A DNA stretch of 64,000 nt from Gammaproteobacteria bacterium. GTDB lineage: Bacteria; Pseudomonadota; Gammaproteobacteria; JAADGQ01. The position numbers were made by a program, and so were the translations under genes. The stretch spans positions 37,339 through 101,338 of the forward strand of contig JAKITI010000012.1 in NCBI GenBank assembly GCA_021648145.1. Direction: 5' to 3'. The notes beneath the pieces are model-generated. The model saw only the letters and a program-made list of their open reading frames with translations. It was not told the DNA's origin and did not search any database. Numbering within the stretch: position 1 is the stretch's first letter; every line of letters starts with the position of its first letter. Shown here piece after piece: positions 53,036 through 61,066 of this stretch.

Positions 53036-54466
53036 ATGCGAATTATATATGCGGACGCTCATGGTTCAGTACTAGGGAAAGATCAACCTAGTCCCAACTT
53101 AAGTTTACTGTATCTTGCCGGCTTTATTCGAAAACACTTGCCCAATACAGAGCAACACTATATTTCTCAAAAACATCCCTTCAGTTACCATATTGATCTG
53201 CTGTCTGAATCTCACACAGACATATATGCAATATCTTTTACTTCGTACTCCGCAAAAGTTTCTTTCAACATGATTAGAGAAATTAAAGCAAAGTTTAAAA
53301 ATCTAACTGTTGTAATTGGTGGATCACATGTCATGACACATGCCGAACAATCTCTTCGTGAAACGGGGGCTGATATTTGTGCCATCGGCGAAGGTGAAAA
53401 TACTTTTTTAGAGATAGTTAAGCACTACAATGAACTCCCAAATTTTTTACCAAAAATAAACGGTATTGCATATCTGCAAAATAATGTTTTTTTCAAAACA
53501 GCGCCTCGAAATCTTATTGATGACTTAGATTCTATTCCATTCCCTGCTCGTGATTTAATGAACCCTGATGATTTTACAGGTGTTAGTTATAGCAAAAGTA
53601 GCAAGAATACTGAAATTGTTATTACACGAGGCTGCCCTTTAAGGTGTGTATTTTGTGCTAACCCCGTGTTTAGAGTAGAAGGGGGGCCATTATTTAGAAC
53701 AAGAACTCCAAAAAGTGTCGCAGATGAAGTTGATCAACTTTACAATATGGGCTATCGAGAAATTTATTTTCATTCTGACGAACTTAATGTTCGTCTTGGA
53801 TGGTCTATAGAATTATGCAAGGCGCTAGCAGCATTAAACCATAAAGATATGTTTTTTCAATGTAATATGCGGGTTATGCCAATGAATGAAGAACTTGCCT
53901 ACTGGATGAAAAAGGCCAATTTTTGGTTAGTACGAGTAGGGATTGAAAGTACTAGCCAACGAGTGCTGAAAGGTATTAAAAAGCGTATGTCACTCGAAAA
54001 GACGGTACGCGCATGTGAATTATGGTCTAAAGAAGGTATTAAAGTATTTGGCTTTTTAATGATGTATAACTACTGGGAAGAAAATGGAAAAATTGAAATA
54101 GAGACCCCTGAGGAAATCAATTCAACCATTAGTTTTGCCTACAAACTGTGGCGTAAAGGGATACTCGACTATACCAGTTGGTGTACTGCAATGCCTGTAC
54201 CTGGTTCTGAGCTATACGATATATCTGTTAAATATGGTTTTATTGATAATATATATTTGCCGAGTGAGGAATGGAAACCATACGAACATATATCAAGCAT
54301 TGATAAAAAAGATTTTAATAAACTATATCGGAAAGCTAGATTGCAAACTGCAATTATGGCTATACGTTCTGGAAATATTGAACTACAAAACTGGAAATCA
54401 ATTTTGAACAAAGTTAAAGTGATGGCTTTTGGTAAACCGAGCAATAAAGCTGATAGAGGTAATTAA
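53036..54466 (+). CDS. B12-binding radical SAM enzyme
   Basis: The 476-residue protein has an N-terminal cobalamin-binding domain (about residues 1-140; VVIGGSHVMTHAEQSLRET, AIGEGENTFLEI) and a radical SAM core with the cluster motif TRGCPLRCVFCANPVF (C-x3-C-x2-C, near 200-207). The class performs methylations or ring rearrangements on unreactive carbons. In this setting it may modify a sugar or lipid of the polymer. It lies alone between the mobile element and a glycosyltransferase. The exact reaction cannot be read from sequence. Confidence 0.82.
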   Translation: MRIIYADAHGSVLGKDQPSPNLSLLYLAGFIRKHLPNTEQHYISQKHPFSYHIDLLSESHTDIYAISFTSYSAKVSFNMIREIKAKFKNLTVVIGGSHVMTHAEQSLRETGADICAIGEGENTFLEIVKHYNELPNFLPKINGIAYLQNNVFFKTAPRNLIDDLDSIPFPARDLMNPDDFTGVSYSKSSKNTEIVITRGCPLRCVFCANPVFRVEGGPLFRTRTPKSVADEVDQLYNMGYREIYFHSDELNVRLGWSIELCKALAALNHKDMFFQCNMRVMPMNEELAYWMKKANFWLVRVGIESTSQRVLKGIKKRMSLEKTVRACELWSKEGIKVFGFLMMYNYWEENGKIEIETPEEINSTISFAYKLWRKGILDYTSWCTAMPVPGSELYDISVKYGFIDNIYLPSEEWKPYEHISSIDKKDFNKLYRKARLQTAIMAIRSGNIELQNWKSILNKVKVMAFGKPSNKADRGN

Positions 54467-54551
54467 GTAAATTTGGGTAAAATCTCTCAGCTTCAATTGC
54501 TCTTAGGGAGTCTCTGAACAAGCCCGCGAAATAATGAATAACTAAATATAA

Positions 54552-55802
54552 ATGACAAAAAATAGAAAAAATATTCTTTGGCTATCACACCTTATTCCGT
54601 ACCCACCATTCGGTGGGGTGCTTCAACGTAGTTACAATCTTGTGAAAGAGTTATCTCGTTATCATAATGTTTACATTTTAGCATTTAACCAGAAGGCATT
54701 ACTGAAACCATTTTATTCTGATATCGAAAGTGGGTTAATTGAATGTGAGTTGGAGTTAAAAACATTGTGTTATGCATTTGAATATATTGATATACCAATA
54801 GACAACCAGATGTTGGGGAAGCCCTTATTAGCACTAAAAAGCTTGTTTGGTAGAACGCCTTATACATTAAATTGGCTGCGCTCAAAAGAATATGAGAAAA
54901 AAATTGAAAATTGGTTGGAAGTGTATAATTTTGATGTGGTTCATTTTGACACTATTAGCCTTGATATTTTTAGAAAGTTCTTTAAAGGTATTCTTTTGAC
55001 TCTTGATCATCATAATATTGAGTCAGACATGATGTTGCGTAGAGCAAATAATGAACGTAATGTTTTAAAAAAAATATACTATTTTCTAGAAGGAAAGAAG
55101 CTACTCTCATATGAAAAAGAGAATTGTAAATATTATTCTAAAAATATAGTTTGCTCTTACTTGGATAAAGAGCGCTTAGTGAACTCTGTTGATGTACCTT
55201 TAGATGTTGATGTAATCCCAAATGGTGTTGATTTAGATTATTTTTTATATAACCATCATATTGTGGTAAATAAAAAACGGGTGGTATTTGCTGGTCTCTT
55301 GAGTGCTTATTGGAACAAAGAAGCAGTGGATTACTTAATGGATAATATATATTTTAATATGTTAAAAAAAGTGCCAGATATTATTTTTGATATCATTGGC
55401 CCAAATCCATCACCGAAAATGCTTGAGTTTGCTAAGTCTGAGGCTGGTTTTATTGTTCATGGCGCTGTTCCTGATGTCCGTCCTTATTTAGAGCAGGCAT
55501 CAGTATATTTGTGCCCAATAATGGATGGTGGTGGTACGAAGTTAAAAATACTTGATGCAATGGCTTTAGGCAAGGCTATTGTTGCTCATCCTATTGCATG
55601 TGAGGGTATTGATGTTAAGCATAATGAAAGTATCATGTTTGCAAAAACAGCACAGCAATTTATAGAGTACACGTATATGTTACTGAATACACCATCAAAA
55701 ATTAAAGAGTTAGGAGAGAATGCTAGAGCCATTATCGAAAAAAAGTATGCTTACAGTGCTATAGGTGAAAATTTTCAGAAAATATTTTCACACTTGGGGT
55801 AG
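54552..55802 (+). CDS. Glycosyltransferase family 4
   Basis: The 416-residue protein starts with NILWLSHLIPYPPFGGVLQRSYNLVKEL, similar to sugar transferases found in exosortase loci. It has the GT-B hinge VIPNGVDLDYF, the GLLSAYWNKEAVDYLM opening of the C-terminal half, and GGGTKLKILDAMALGKAIVAH at the donor site. The donor is unknown. Confidence 0.85.
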   Translation: MTKNRKNILWLSHLIPYPPFGGVLQRSYNLVKELSRYHNVYILAFNQKALLKPFYSDIESGLIECELELKTLCYAFEYIDIPIDNQMLGKPLLALKSLFGRTPYTLNWLRSKEYEKKIENWLEVYNFDVVHFDTISLDIFRKFFKGILLTLDHHNIESDMMLRRANNERNVLKKIYYFLEGKKLLSYEKENCKYYSKNIVCSYLDKERLVNSVDVPLDVDVIPNGVDLDYFLYNHHIVVNKKRVVFAGLLSAYWNKEAVDYLMDNIYFNMLKKVPDIIFDIIGPNPSPKMLEFAKSEAGFIVHGAVPDVRPYLEQASVYLCPIMDGGGTKLKILDAMALGKAIVAHPIACEGIDVKHNESIMFAKTAQQFIEYTYMLLNTPSKIKELGENARAIIEKKYAYSAIGENFQKIFSHLG

Positions 55803-55965
55803 ATTGTTGTAAATCTGTAATTTAACGCGCCCTAGAGGCATTCCACAAGAGGAAGTAAGAGTATTCTAACCATTTCCCCTTTGTATCAATCCCAGAGGAG
55901 TAATGACTTTAATTAGACTGCTACACTCACTGAAATCAGTACAAATGATTTAATCGGTTATGCAC

Positions 55966-57075
55966 TTATGAATTGAACTTAGGTAATTCATAAATCTCTA
56001 AATAAGAAGAGCACATAGCATTTAATGTAAATTTTTCTTTAGCTTTATAGAAAGCGTTTTGTCCAATAGTTTTAGCCAAACCATCATCATTAAGAAGTGA
56101 TATGATTGCACTTGCTAAATCTGTGGGTGTCATTGAATCTGCTATCAGAGCTTCTTTTTTATCTATGGCAATTAATTCTACTCCAGACTTTGTTGATACG
56201 ATGGGCAGTTCATTTGCCATGGCTTGTGTCAACGCCAGTGGATGCCCTTCTGAAGAGGAACTCATTAAGAAAATATCAATCGAGGAAAGGAATGATTGGG
56301 TTTTTTCTGTGAATCCTAAAAGGTGCATATAATCGTTTAGGTCAAGTTCATCAATTAACTTTATAAGCGGAGCCATCTGCTTGTCATTGCCTTGTCCAGC
56401 AATAGCATAATGAACTTTCCACCCTTGTTTATGGATTTCTTTAATTGTTTTAATTGCCAGCGGATAGTTTTTTGGGGTGCGTATATTGCCCAGCGAACCA
56501 ATTAAGATATCCCCCTTGTTAATGTTTAGCTTATCACGATATTCTTGAGTAGCGATTTTCTTATATAAACTAATATCAATGCCATTGCAGATAGTTGTGA
56601 TTTTTGAACTTGGGATGGTTCCTAAGTCACATATCATTTTGTATAATATATCCGTAACAGCTACGATCTTACTACTTCCAAGTCGCAATGCCAGAAGTTT
56701 TATTTTTCGAAAACGTTCGTTTGGCGATATATCGACTATTCCATGAAATGTAGAAATGACACGGGTTTTTGTAATTATGCCAGCCATGCTGCAATAGACG
56801 CTGGAGCCAAGCAAATGAGACTGAATAATGTCTACTTTTTCTGCTCGGATCAGTTTGACGAGTGATAATAGATATTTAAGGTTGAAGGAGCCTTTGCAGT
56901 CGATAACGTAAAAGGGAATGTTAAGTTGTTCCAGTTGAGATTGAACCCAGCCACTTCCTCGAATCAAGGCGATGCTTTTGTGCCCATTTTCAGCGACCTT
57001 TTTTGCGAGTTGAAGAAAAATTGTTTCAGCACCCCCTGGTCCAGTGGTATCTATAACGTGAAGTACAGTCTTCAT
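55966..57075 (-). CDS. Glycosyltransferase family 4, opposite strand
   Basis: From the ATG at 57075 the protein has 369 residues and begins MKTVLHVIDTTGPGGAETIF, a standard GT4 start. TICNGIDISLYKK marks the hinge and SSSEGHPLALTQAMANELPIV the donor site. A GTG-started frame from 57234 adds 53 residues without homology features and is rejected. It is the only minus-strand gene inside the polysaccharide region and lies beside toxin-gene remnants, which suggests a separate insertion. Confidence 0.85.
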   Translation of the reverse strand: MKTVLHVIDTTGPGGAETIFLQLAKKVAENGHKSIALIRGSGWVQSQLEQLNIPFYVIDCKGSFNLKYLLSLVKLIRAEKVDIIQSHLLGSSVYCSMAGIITKTRVISTFHGIVDISPNERFRKIKLLALRLGSSKIVAVTDILYKMICDLGTIPSSKITTICNGIDISLYKKIATQEYRDKLNINKGDILIGSLGNIRTPKNYPLAIKTIKEIHKQGWKVHYAIAGQGNDKQMAPLIKLIDELDLNDYMHLLGFTEKTQSFLSSIDIFLMSSSSEGHPLALTQAMANELPIVSTKSGVELIAIDKKEALIADSMTPTDLASAIISLLNDDGLAKTIGQNAFYKAKEKFTLNAMCSSYLEIYELPKFNS

Positions 57076-57364
57076 TTCTATCGGTGTTCCCTCATAGGTG
57101 GCGGTTGGCAGCTTAAAAATTTTTGTGTATTGTAAAAATTCAGCACCTGATATCTTTAACTTTATTATGTTAACTTCAAAATCATCTCGTGTTTTTATGT
57201 GTAGTAATGATAGGCTATAATTTATAGCCTTCACAGTATACTTAGAATCACATTTTGATGTTCATTTATAAAGTCTCTGCTATAATGTTTATTGTAGTGG
57301 TAAGTTGAAACTTTACAAATAAGACCTAAATTAATGCGTGGCGTGGCTAGCGGCGGTATTACTG

Positions 57365-57751
57365 TTATATGAAAAATAAATCACGATGAAGTTGCTTTAT
57401 ATGATTCTCAGTAATGGGAATCTCGTTCCATGACTGAAAAATCATTTCCATAGAATCAGCATAACCAACAACTTCCTGCTCATCTCGTGTTTCAAACTTT
57501 TTAATTTCTAATTTGCCCAGCAGCTTCTCCACTTCACGATCACTGAGCTTACTCCCTTCAATGCGTGTTGAAGAACCAATACTCTCAATAGTCGCCACAC
57601 GGCGCAAAGCAATCAAATGGTCGGGTGCTAAAGTGCCAAGGGCACGCCAAGCTCCCTTAAACTCATCTATTTCAGAGATAAAAGCTAATAATTCAGATGT
57701 GATTTTTATAGTGTCTGTTCTAATCAGACCCGAATATACCCGATTGTCAAT
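57365..57751 (-). pseudogene. Truncated fic gene, N-terminal part only
   Basis: Read on the minus strand from 57751, the frame gives YSGLIRTDTIKITSELL, ISEIDEFKGAWRALG and IESIGSSTRIEGSKLSD. This is the conserved N-terminal region of Fic/DUF4172-type AMPylator proteins, including the S/T-x3-E inhibitory motif (SSTRIEG). It stops after HRDLFFI, just before the catalytic Fic core, which is absent. The expected start is an ATT at 57749-57751 right after a stop codon, so the start also appears lost. The gap from 57076 to 57364 holds no gene that I can recognise. Identification is confident; function is lost. Confidence 0.8.
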
Positions 57752-57838
57752 CTAAATAATCGATTCGATATAAACTGAAAAAATAATGAAAATATCTCCT
57801 TATAGTCATATTGCCAGGTTATCAAGATTAATTACATG

Positions 57839-57867
57839 TTGACGCATTAGTTTGTGTGAAGTATTGT
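57839..57867 (+). promoter_or_regulatory. vapB: Candidate vapBC promoter
   Basis: TTGACG (57839-57844) and TATTGT (57862-57867) are 17 bases apart, about 20 bases before the vapB start, with a strong AAAAGGAGGT ribosome site after it. Further upstream at 57759-57769 is the palindrome ATCGA-T-TCGAT, which could be an antitoxin operator though it lies some 70 bases away. Pattern evidence only. Confidence 0.5.
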
Positions 57868-57887
57868 GTGGAAAAGGAGGTGTCAAA

Positions 57888-58085
57888 ATGGCGACAAATT
57901 TAGCAATCGACGATGAGTTATTGCAGGAAGCCTTACTTATTAGCGGGTTAAAAACCAAAAAAGATACTGTTAACTATGCTTTAAAAGAGTTTGTAAACCG
58001 ACGTAAACAGTTAGAAATACTATCTTTATTTGGTAAGTTGGAGCCAGATTCAGATTATGATTATAAAAAGGCCAGAGAGCATTGA
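57888..58085 (+). CDS. vapB: VapB-type antitoxin (ribbon-helix-helix)
   Basis: The 65-residue protein begins MATNLAIDDELLQEALLISG and continues KTKKDTVNYALKEFVNRRKQ, the ribbon-helix-helix pattern of VapB antitoxins (DUF2191 type). The acidic tail (PDSDYDYKKAREH) should fold onto the toxin. The ATG at 57888 is preceded by an excellent AAAAGGAGGT site; an in-frame ATG from 57852 is rejected. Its TGA overlaps the TTG start of vapC. Confidence 0.88.
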   Translation: MATNLAIDDELLQEALLISGLKTKKDTVNYALKEFVNRRKQLEILSLFGKLEPDSDYDYKKAREH

Positions 58086-58483
58086 AAGTTATCGTAGATA
58101 CTCCAATATGGTCATATGCTTTAAGATCAAAACGACAACTATATGAGTTGCATGTCAAAGAGTTAGAGGGCCTTATTTCTGATCAAAGAGTGGTTATAAT
58201 TGGATCAATTAGGCAAGAAGTCTTGTCGGGCTATAGCGACAAATCCCGATTCGAAAAACTTAATGATAAGTTAAGATATTTTGAAAATACGCAGATTACT
58301 GATGACGACTATGTTCAGGCAGCAATATTTTCAAATACATGCCGCTCAAAAGGTGTTCAAGGTTCTCACATTGATTTTCTGATTTGTGCTGTGGCATTTC
58401 GATTAAAGTCAGAAATATTCACAACTGACAATGACTTTTCTTATTATGGAAAACACATACCAATACAGCTATTCAAAATGTAA
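58082..58483 (+). CDS. vapC: VapC-type PIN-domain ribonuclease toxin
   Basis: The 133-residue protein starts at TTG, overlapping the vapB stop (TTGA). All PIN acidic residues are present: Asp6 in VIVDTPIWSY, Glu46 in IRQEVLSG, Asp98 in HIDFLICAVA and Asp116/Asp118 in TTDNDF. It should cleave RNA when freed from VapB. The pair appears complete, unlike the fic and PIN remnants close by. Confidence 0.9.
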   Translation: MKVIVDTPIWSYALRSKRQLYELHVKELEGLISDQRVVIIGSIRQEVLSGYSDKSRFEKLNDKLRYFENTQITDDDYVQAAIFSNTCRSKGVQGSHIDFLICAVAFRLKSEIFTTDNDFSYYGKHIPIQLFKM

Positions 58484-58603
58484 AAGCAGCTAAAAAATGT
58501 TCTATTGGATGTGCCAAAGCGTCATGCTTTTATAATGTTGTTTGACTTGTGTTACTAACAACCACTGTGTAATTAACCACTCAATAAATTGATTCTTAAT
58601 TTT

Positions 58604-59797
58604 ATGCCTTTAAAAGATACAAACAAAACAGTTGTATTGGTGTTAGATGCCAACCAACGAAGCGCGTTAGCAGTTTCTCGCTCAATTGGTGCATTAGAAA
58701 ATACCCGTGTCATTACCGCTGACTCTATGGAAGATGCGTTAGCGGCAAATTCTCGATTCTCTCATTTATATTTGCAATGTCCATCGGCAAAAAACAGCCC
58801 TGATGCCTTTATAAATTGGTTATCAGAGGTAATTTTAAAATATTCGATAAATTTACTACTGCCTGTCACGGAAATTACAAGTCAATTGATATTGATTTAT
58901 AAAGATAAAATTCCCAACGTAGAATTACCATTCGCATCCTATCAACAAGTAATGAATATTGCGAATAAAGTAAAAATTACTAAAGTAGCGCCTGAATTAA
59001 ACATTCCTGTGCCAGGGTCAAAGTTTTATGCATGTGCTGAAGAGTTAGACGTTAATAATCAAATTTATCCTTGTGTGCTCAAACCTGCACTTTCACATAT
59101 TTTTGAAAATAACAGGTGGGTGAGTACGCAAGTGCGAATATTGCAATCTGTTCTGGACTTAAAAAAAGCACTTGATAATGATAAATATCTTGTTACCCAT
59201 GAATTTATGATTCAAGAGTTTATCCCGGGGCATGGGGCTGGAATATTTTGTTTTTATGATAAAGGAGAGCCCAAAGCATTTTTTGCACACAGGCGCATTC
59301 GAGAAAAGCCACCTTGGGGTGGGGTGAGCGTGCTGAGTGAAAGCATTGAGATAGATGAACGTTTAAAGGATTATGCACAAAGTTTGTTAAACAAAGTGAA
59401 GTGGCATGGTGTCGCGATGGTTGAATTTAGAATAGACCCAGCAGGCCAGCCCTATTTGATGGAAGTAAATACACGTTTTTGGGGATCCCTGCAATTATCA
59501 ATTGATTCAGGCGTTAACTTTCCTCGCTGGGTGTATTCATCCCAAATGAAAACCGCACCTCCAATTGAGGAAGAGTATCGTAAGGGAGTTCGATTAAGGT
59601 GGTTGTTAGGTGATGTTGATGGGCTGTATATTTATTTGAAGTCAGGGCGTTATACTGTCGTTGAAAAAATCACTCGCTGTATACAGTTTGTCATGATTCG
59701 ACCGTTCAAAACAAAGCATGAAATTAATCGTTTCCTTGATATTAAACCAGCGTTATTTGAATTTAAAGCATATATTAGGCAGTTTGTTAATGAATAG
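58604..59797 (+). CDS. ATP-grasp enzyme (carboxylate-amine/thiol ligase family)
   Basis: The 397-residue protein starts at the ATG at 58604 (a TTG at 58589 is possible; no ribosome site is clear). An N-terminal Rossmann-like part (VVLVLDANQRSALAVSRSIG) precedes the ATP-grasp fold with PCVLKPALSH, MIQEFIPGHGAGIF and the Mg-binding strand YLMEVNTRFWGSLQLS (E-x-N-x-R). Such enzymes join a carboxylate to an amine through an acylphosphate, here perhaps amidating a sugar acid. The neighbours on the + strand are polysaccharide genes. Confidence 0.82.
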   Translation: MPLKDTNKTVVLVLDANQRSALAVSRSIGALENTRVITADSMEDALAANSRFSHLYLQCPSAKNSPDAFINWLSEVILKYSINLLLPVTEITSQLILIYKDKIPNVELPFASYQQVMNIANKVKITKVAPELNIPVPGSKFYACAEELDVNNQIYPCVLKPALSHIFENNRWVSTQVRILQSVLDLKKALDNDKYLVTHEFMIQEFIPGHGAGIFCFYDKGEPKAFFAHRRIREKPPWGGVSVLSESIEIDERLKDYAQSLLNKVKWHGVAMVEFRIDPAGQPYLMEVNTRFWGSLQLSIDSGVNFPRWVYSSQMKTAPPIEEEYRKGVRLRWLLGDVDGLYIYLKSGRYTVVEKITRCIQFVMIRPFKTKHEINRFLDIKPALFEFKAYIRQFVNE

Positions 59798-59903
59798 CGC
59801 GGAAGCTCTCCAGGTAGAGTGTAAAATTCTTTATAGTGAAGATCTACAACATCAGCAGCAAATAGAAGGTTTGATCATAGTCAATCCATTTTCAGAAATT
59901 TAA
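59790..59903 (+). pseudogene. C-terminal remnant of a PIN-domain toxin
   Basis: A 37-codon frame gives EALQVECKILYSEDLQHQQQ followed by IEGLIIVNPF. This closely resembles the C-terminus of PIN-domain (VapC-like) toxins, whose last motif is typically LSEDLQHG...GL.IVNPF, with the final acidic residues of the active site. The rest of the domain and any antitoxin are missing. The ATG at 59790 overlaps the end of the ATP-grasp gene. It could be expressed as a micro-protein but is best read as a leftover. Confidence 0.65.
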
Positions 59904-59931
59904 AACAAAACAAATACAGATCGGATACCGA

Positions 59932-61065
59932 ATGGAATTTATATTTTGGATTGTCTTTATCGGAACAATCTACAGCTATTTTATCTACCCTGTTCTTCTT
60001 TTTTTAATGAAAAAGAGAGCGTTGCCTCCTTCCTCCTTAAATAAGGATGATGTACAGAGTGTGACGCTGATTATTACTGTGCATAACGAAGAAGCACGAA
60101 TAGCACAAAAGCTCGATAATGCGCTGGCAATTGATTATCCCTCTAGCCAGTTTGAAATTATTGTTGCCTCTGATGCGTCTACTGATAACACACATGAAAT
60201 TATCTCTCGATATGAAAATGAGGGCGTTCGTTTAATGCGTGTGGATGAACATAAAGGTAAAGAATATGCGCAGTGGAAAGCGATTAATGAAGCAACAGGT
60301 GATATTTTAATATTTTCTGATGCCGCGACAGATATTCCAAAAGATGCCATTGGCAAGATGGTTCGGTACTTTGATGATCCGGCTGTAGGTGCAGTTTCCA
60401 GTGAAGATCGCTTCATTAGTGGGGATGGTAAAGTCGTTGGCGAAGGCCTTTATGTGCGCTATGAAATGTGGTTGCGCCGTATGGAAACAGAGGTTTGTAG
60501 TTTGGTTGGGCTGAGCGGCTCTTTTTTTGCTGCAAGAAAAAGTATTTGTGACGAGTGGGATGTTGACGTGCCCAGTGACTTTAATACGGCGTTAAGCTGT
60601 GTAAAAAAAGGTTATTTTGCTATCTCTGCGGCGGATGTTCATGGTTACTATAAAGATGTTAAAGATAATAAAAAAGAATTTCAGCGTAAAGTTCGCACTG
60701 TATTGCGAGGTATTTCTGCCCTTGCAAAAAAAGTGGAAGTGCTTAACCCGCTAAAGTTCGGTATTTTTTCTTTTTTTGTATGGAGTCATAAAATCATGCG
60801 TTGGCTGGTTCCTTTTTTTATGGTCATGACGCTGTTGATATCTGCCATTTTAGCAGTCAGTAGTGTTTTTTATGCCATGATCTTTGGTTTGCAGCTCATA
60901 TTCTATGGTTTGGTGTTGGTGGGCTTTATGTCTGAGTCGATACGAAATAATACTTTCATCAAAATTCCTTTCTTTTTTGTTGAATCAAACATTGCTATTG
61001 CTTATGCCATATTTCTTTTCTTGTCAGGAACACGTATGACAACCTGGCAACCATCAAAGAGATAA
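59932..61065 (+). CDS. Glycosyltransferase family 2, membrane-bound
   Basis: The 377-residue protein has an N-terminal transmembrane helix, a GT-A domain (VTLIITVHNEEARIAQKLDN, VASDASTDNTHEII, ILIFSDAATDIP) and three C-terminal transmembrane helices (from about residue 280). The layout is that of processive-type GT2 synthases, but the QxxRW motif is not seen; RKVRTVLRG stands in its place. The next gene begins one base after the stop. Confidence 0.85.
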   Translation: MEFIFWIVFIGTIYSYFIYPVLLFLMKKRALPPSSLNKDDVQSVTLIITVHNEEARIAQKLDNALAIDYPSSQFEIIVASDASTDNTHEIISRYENEGVRLMRVDEHKGKEYAQWKAINEATGDILIFSDAATDIPKDAIGKMVRYFDDPAVGAVSSEDRFISGDGKVVGEGLYVRYEMWLRRMETEVCSLVGLSGSFFAARKSICDEWDVDVPSDFNTALSCVKKGYFAISAADVHGYYKDVKDNKKEFQRKVRTVLRGISALAKKVEVLNPLKFGIFSFFVWSHKIMRWLVPFFMVMTLLISAILAVSSVFYAMIFGLQLIFYGLVLVGFMSESIRNNTFIKIPFFFVESNIAIAYAIFLFLSGTRMTTWQPSKR

Positions 61066-61066
61066 T

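Noticed and set aside
54506..54525. Sequence GGGAGTCTCTGAACAAGCCC resembling an IS5-type end
   Set aside because: No matching inverted copy or target duplication was found nearby; the likeness is from memory and too weak to call.
57076..57234. 53-codon N-terminal extension of the minus-strand GT4 gene, from a GTG
   Set aside because: There is no ribosome site, and MKTVLHVIDTTGPGGAE at the ATG is the standard start of the family.
57759..57769. ATCGA-T-TCGAT palindrome as the VapB operator
   Set aside because: It lies about 70 bases before the predicted -35 box; it is kept only as a remark under the promoter entry.
58516..58530. AAAGC-GTCAT-GCTTT hairpin after vapC as a terminator
   Set aside because: The stem is only five pairs and the following T-run is interrupted, so it is too weak to claim.
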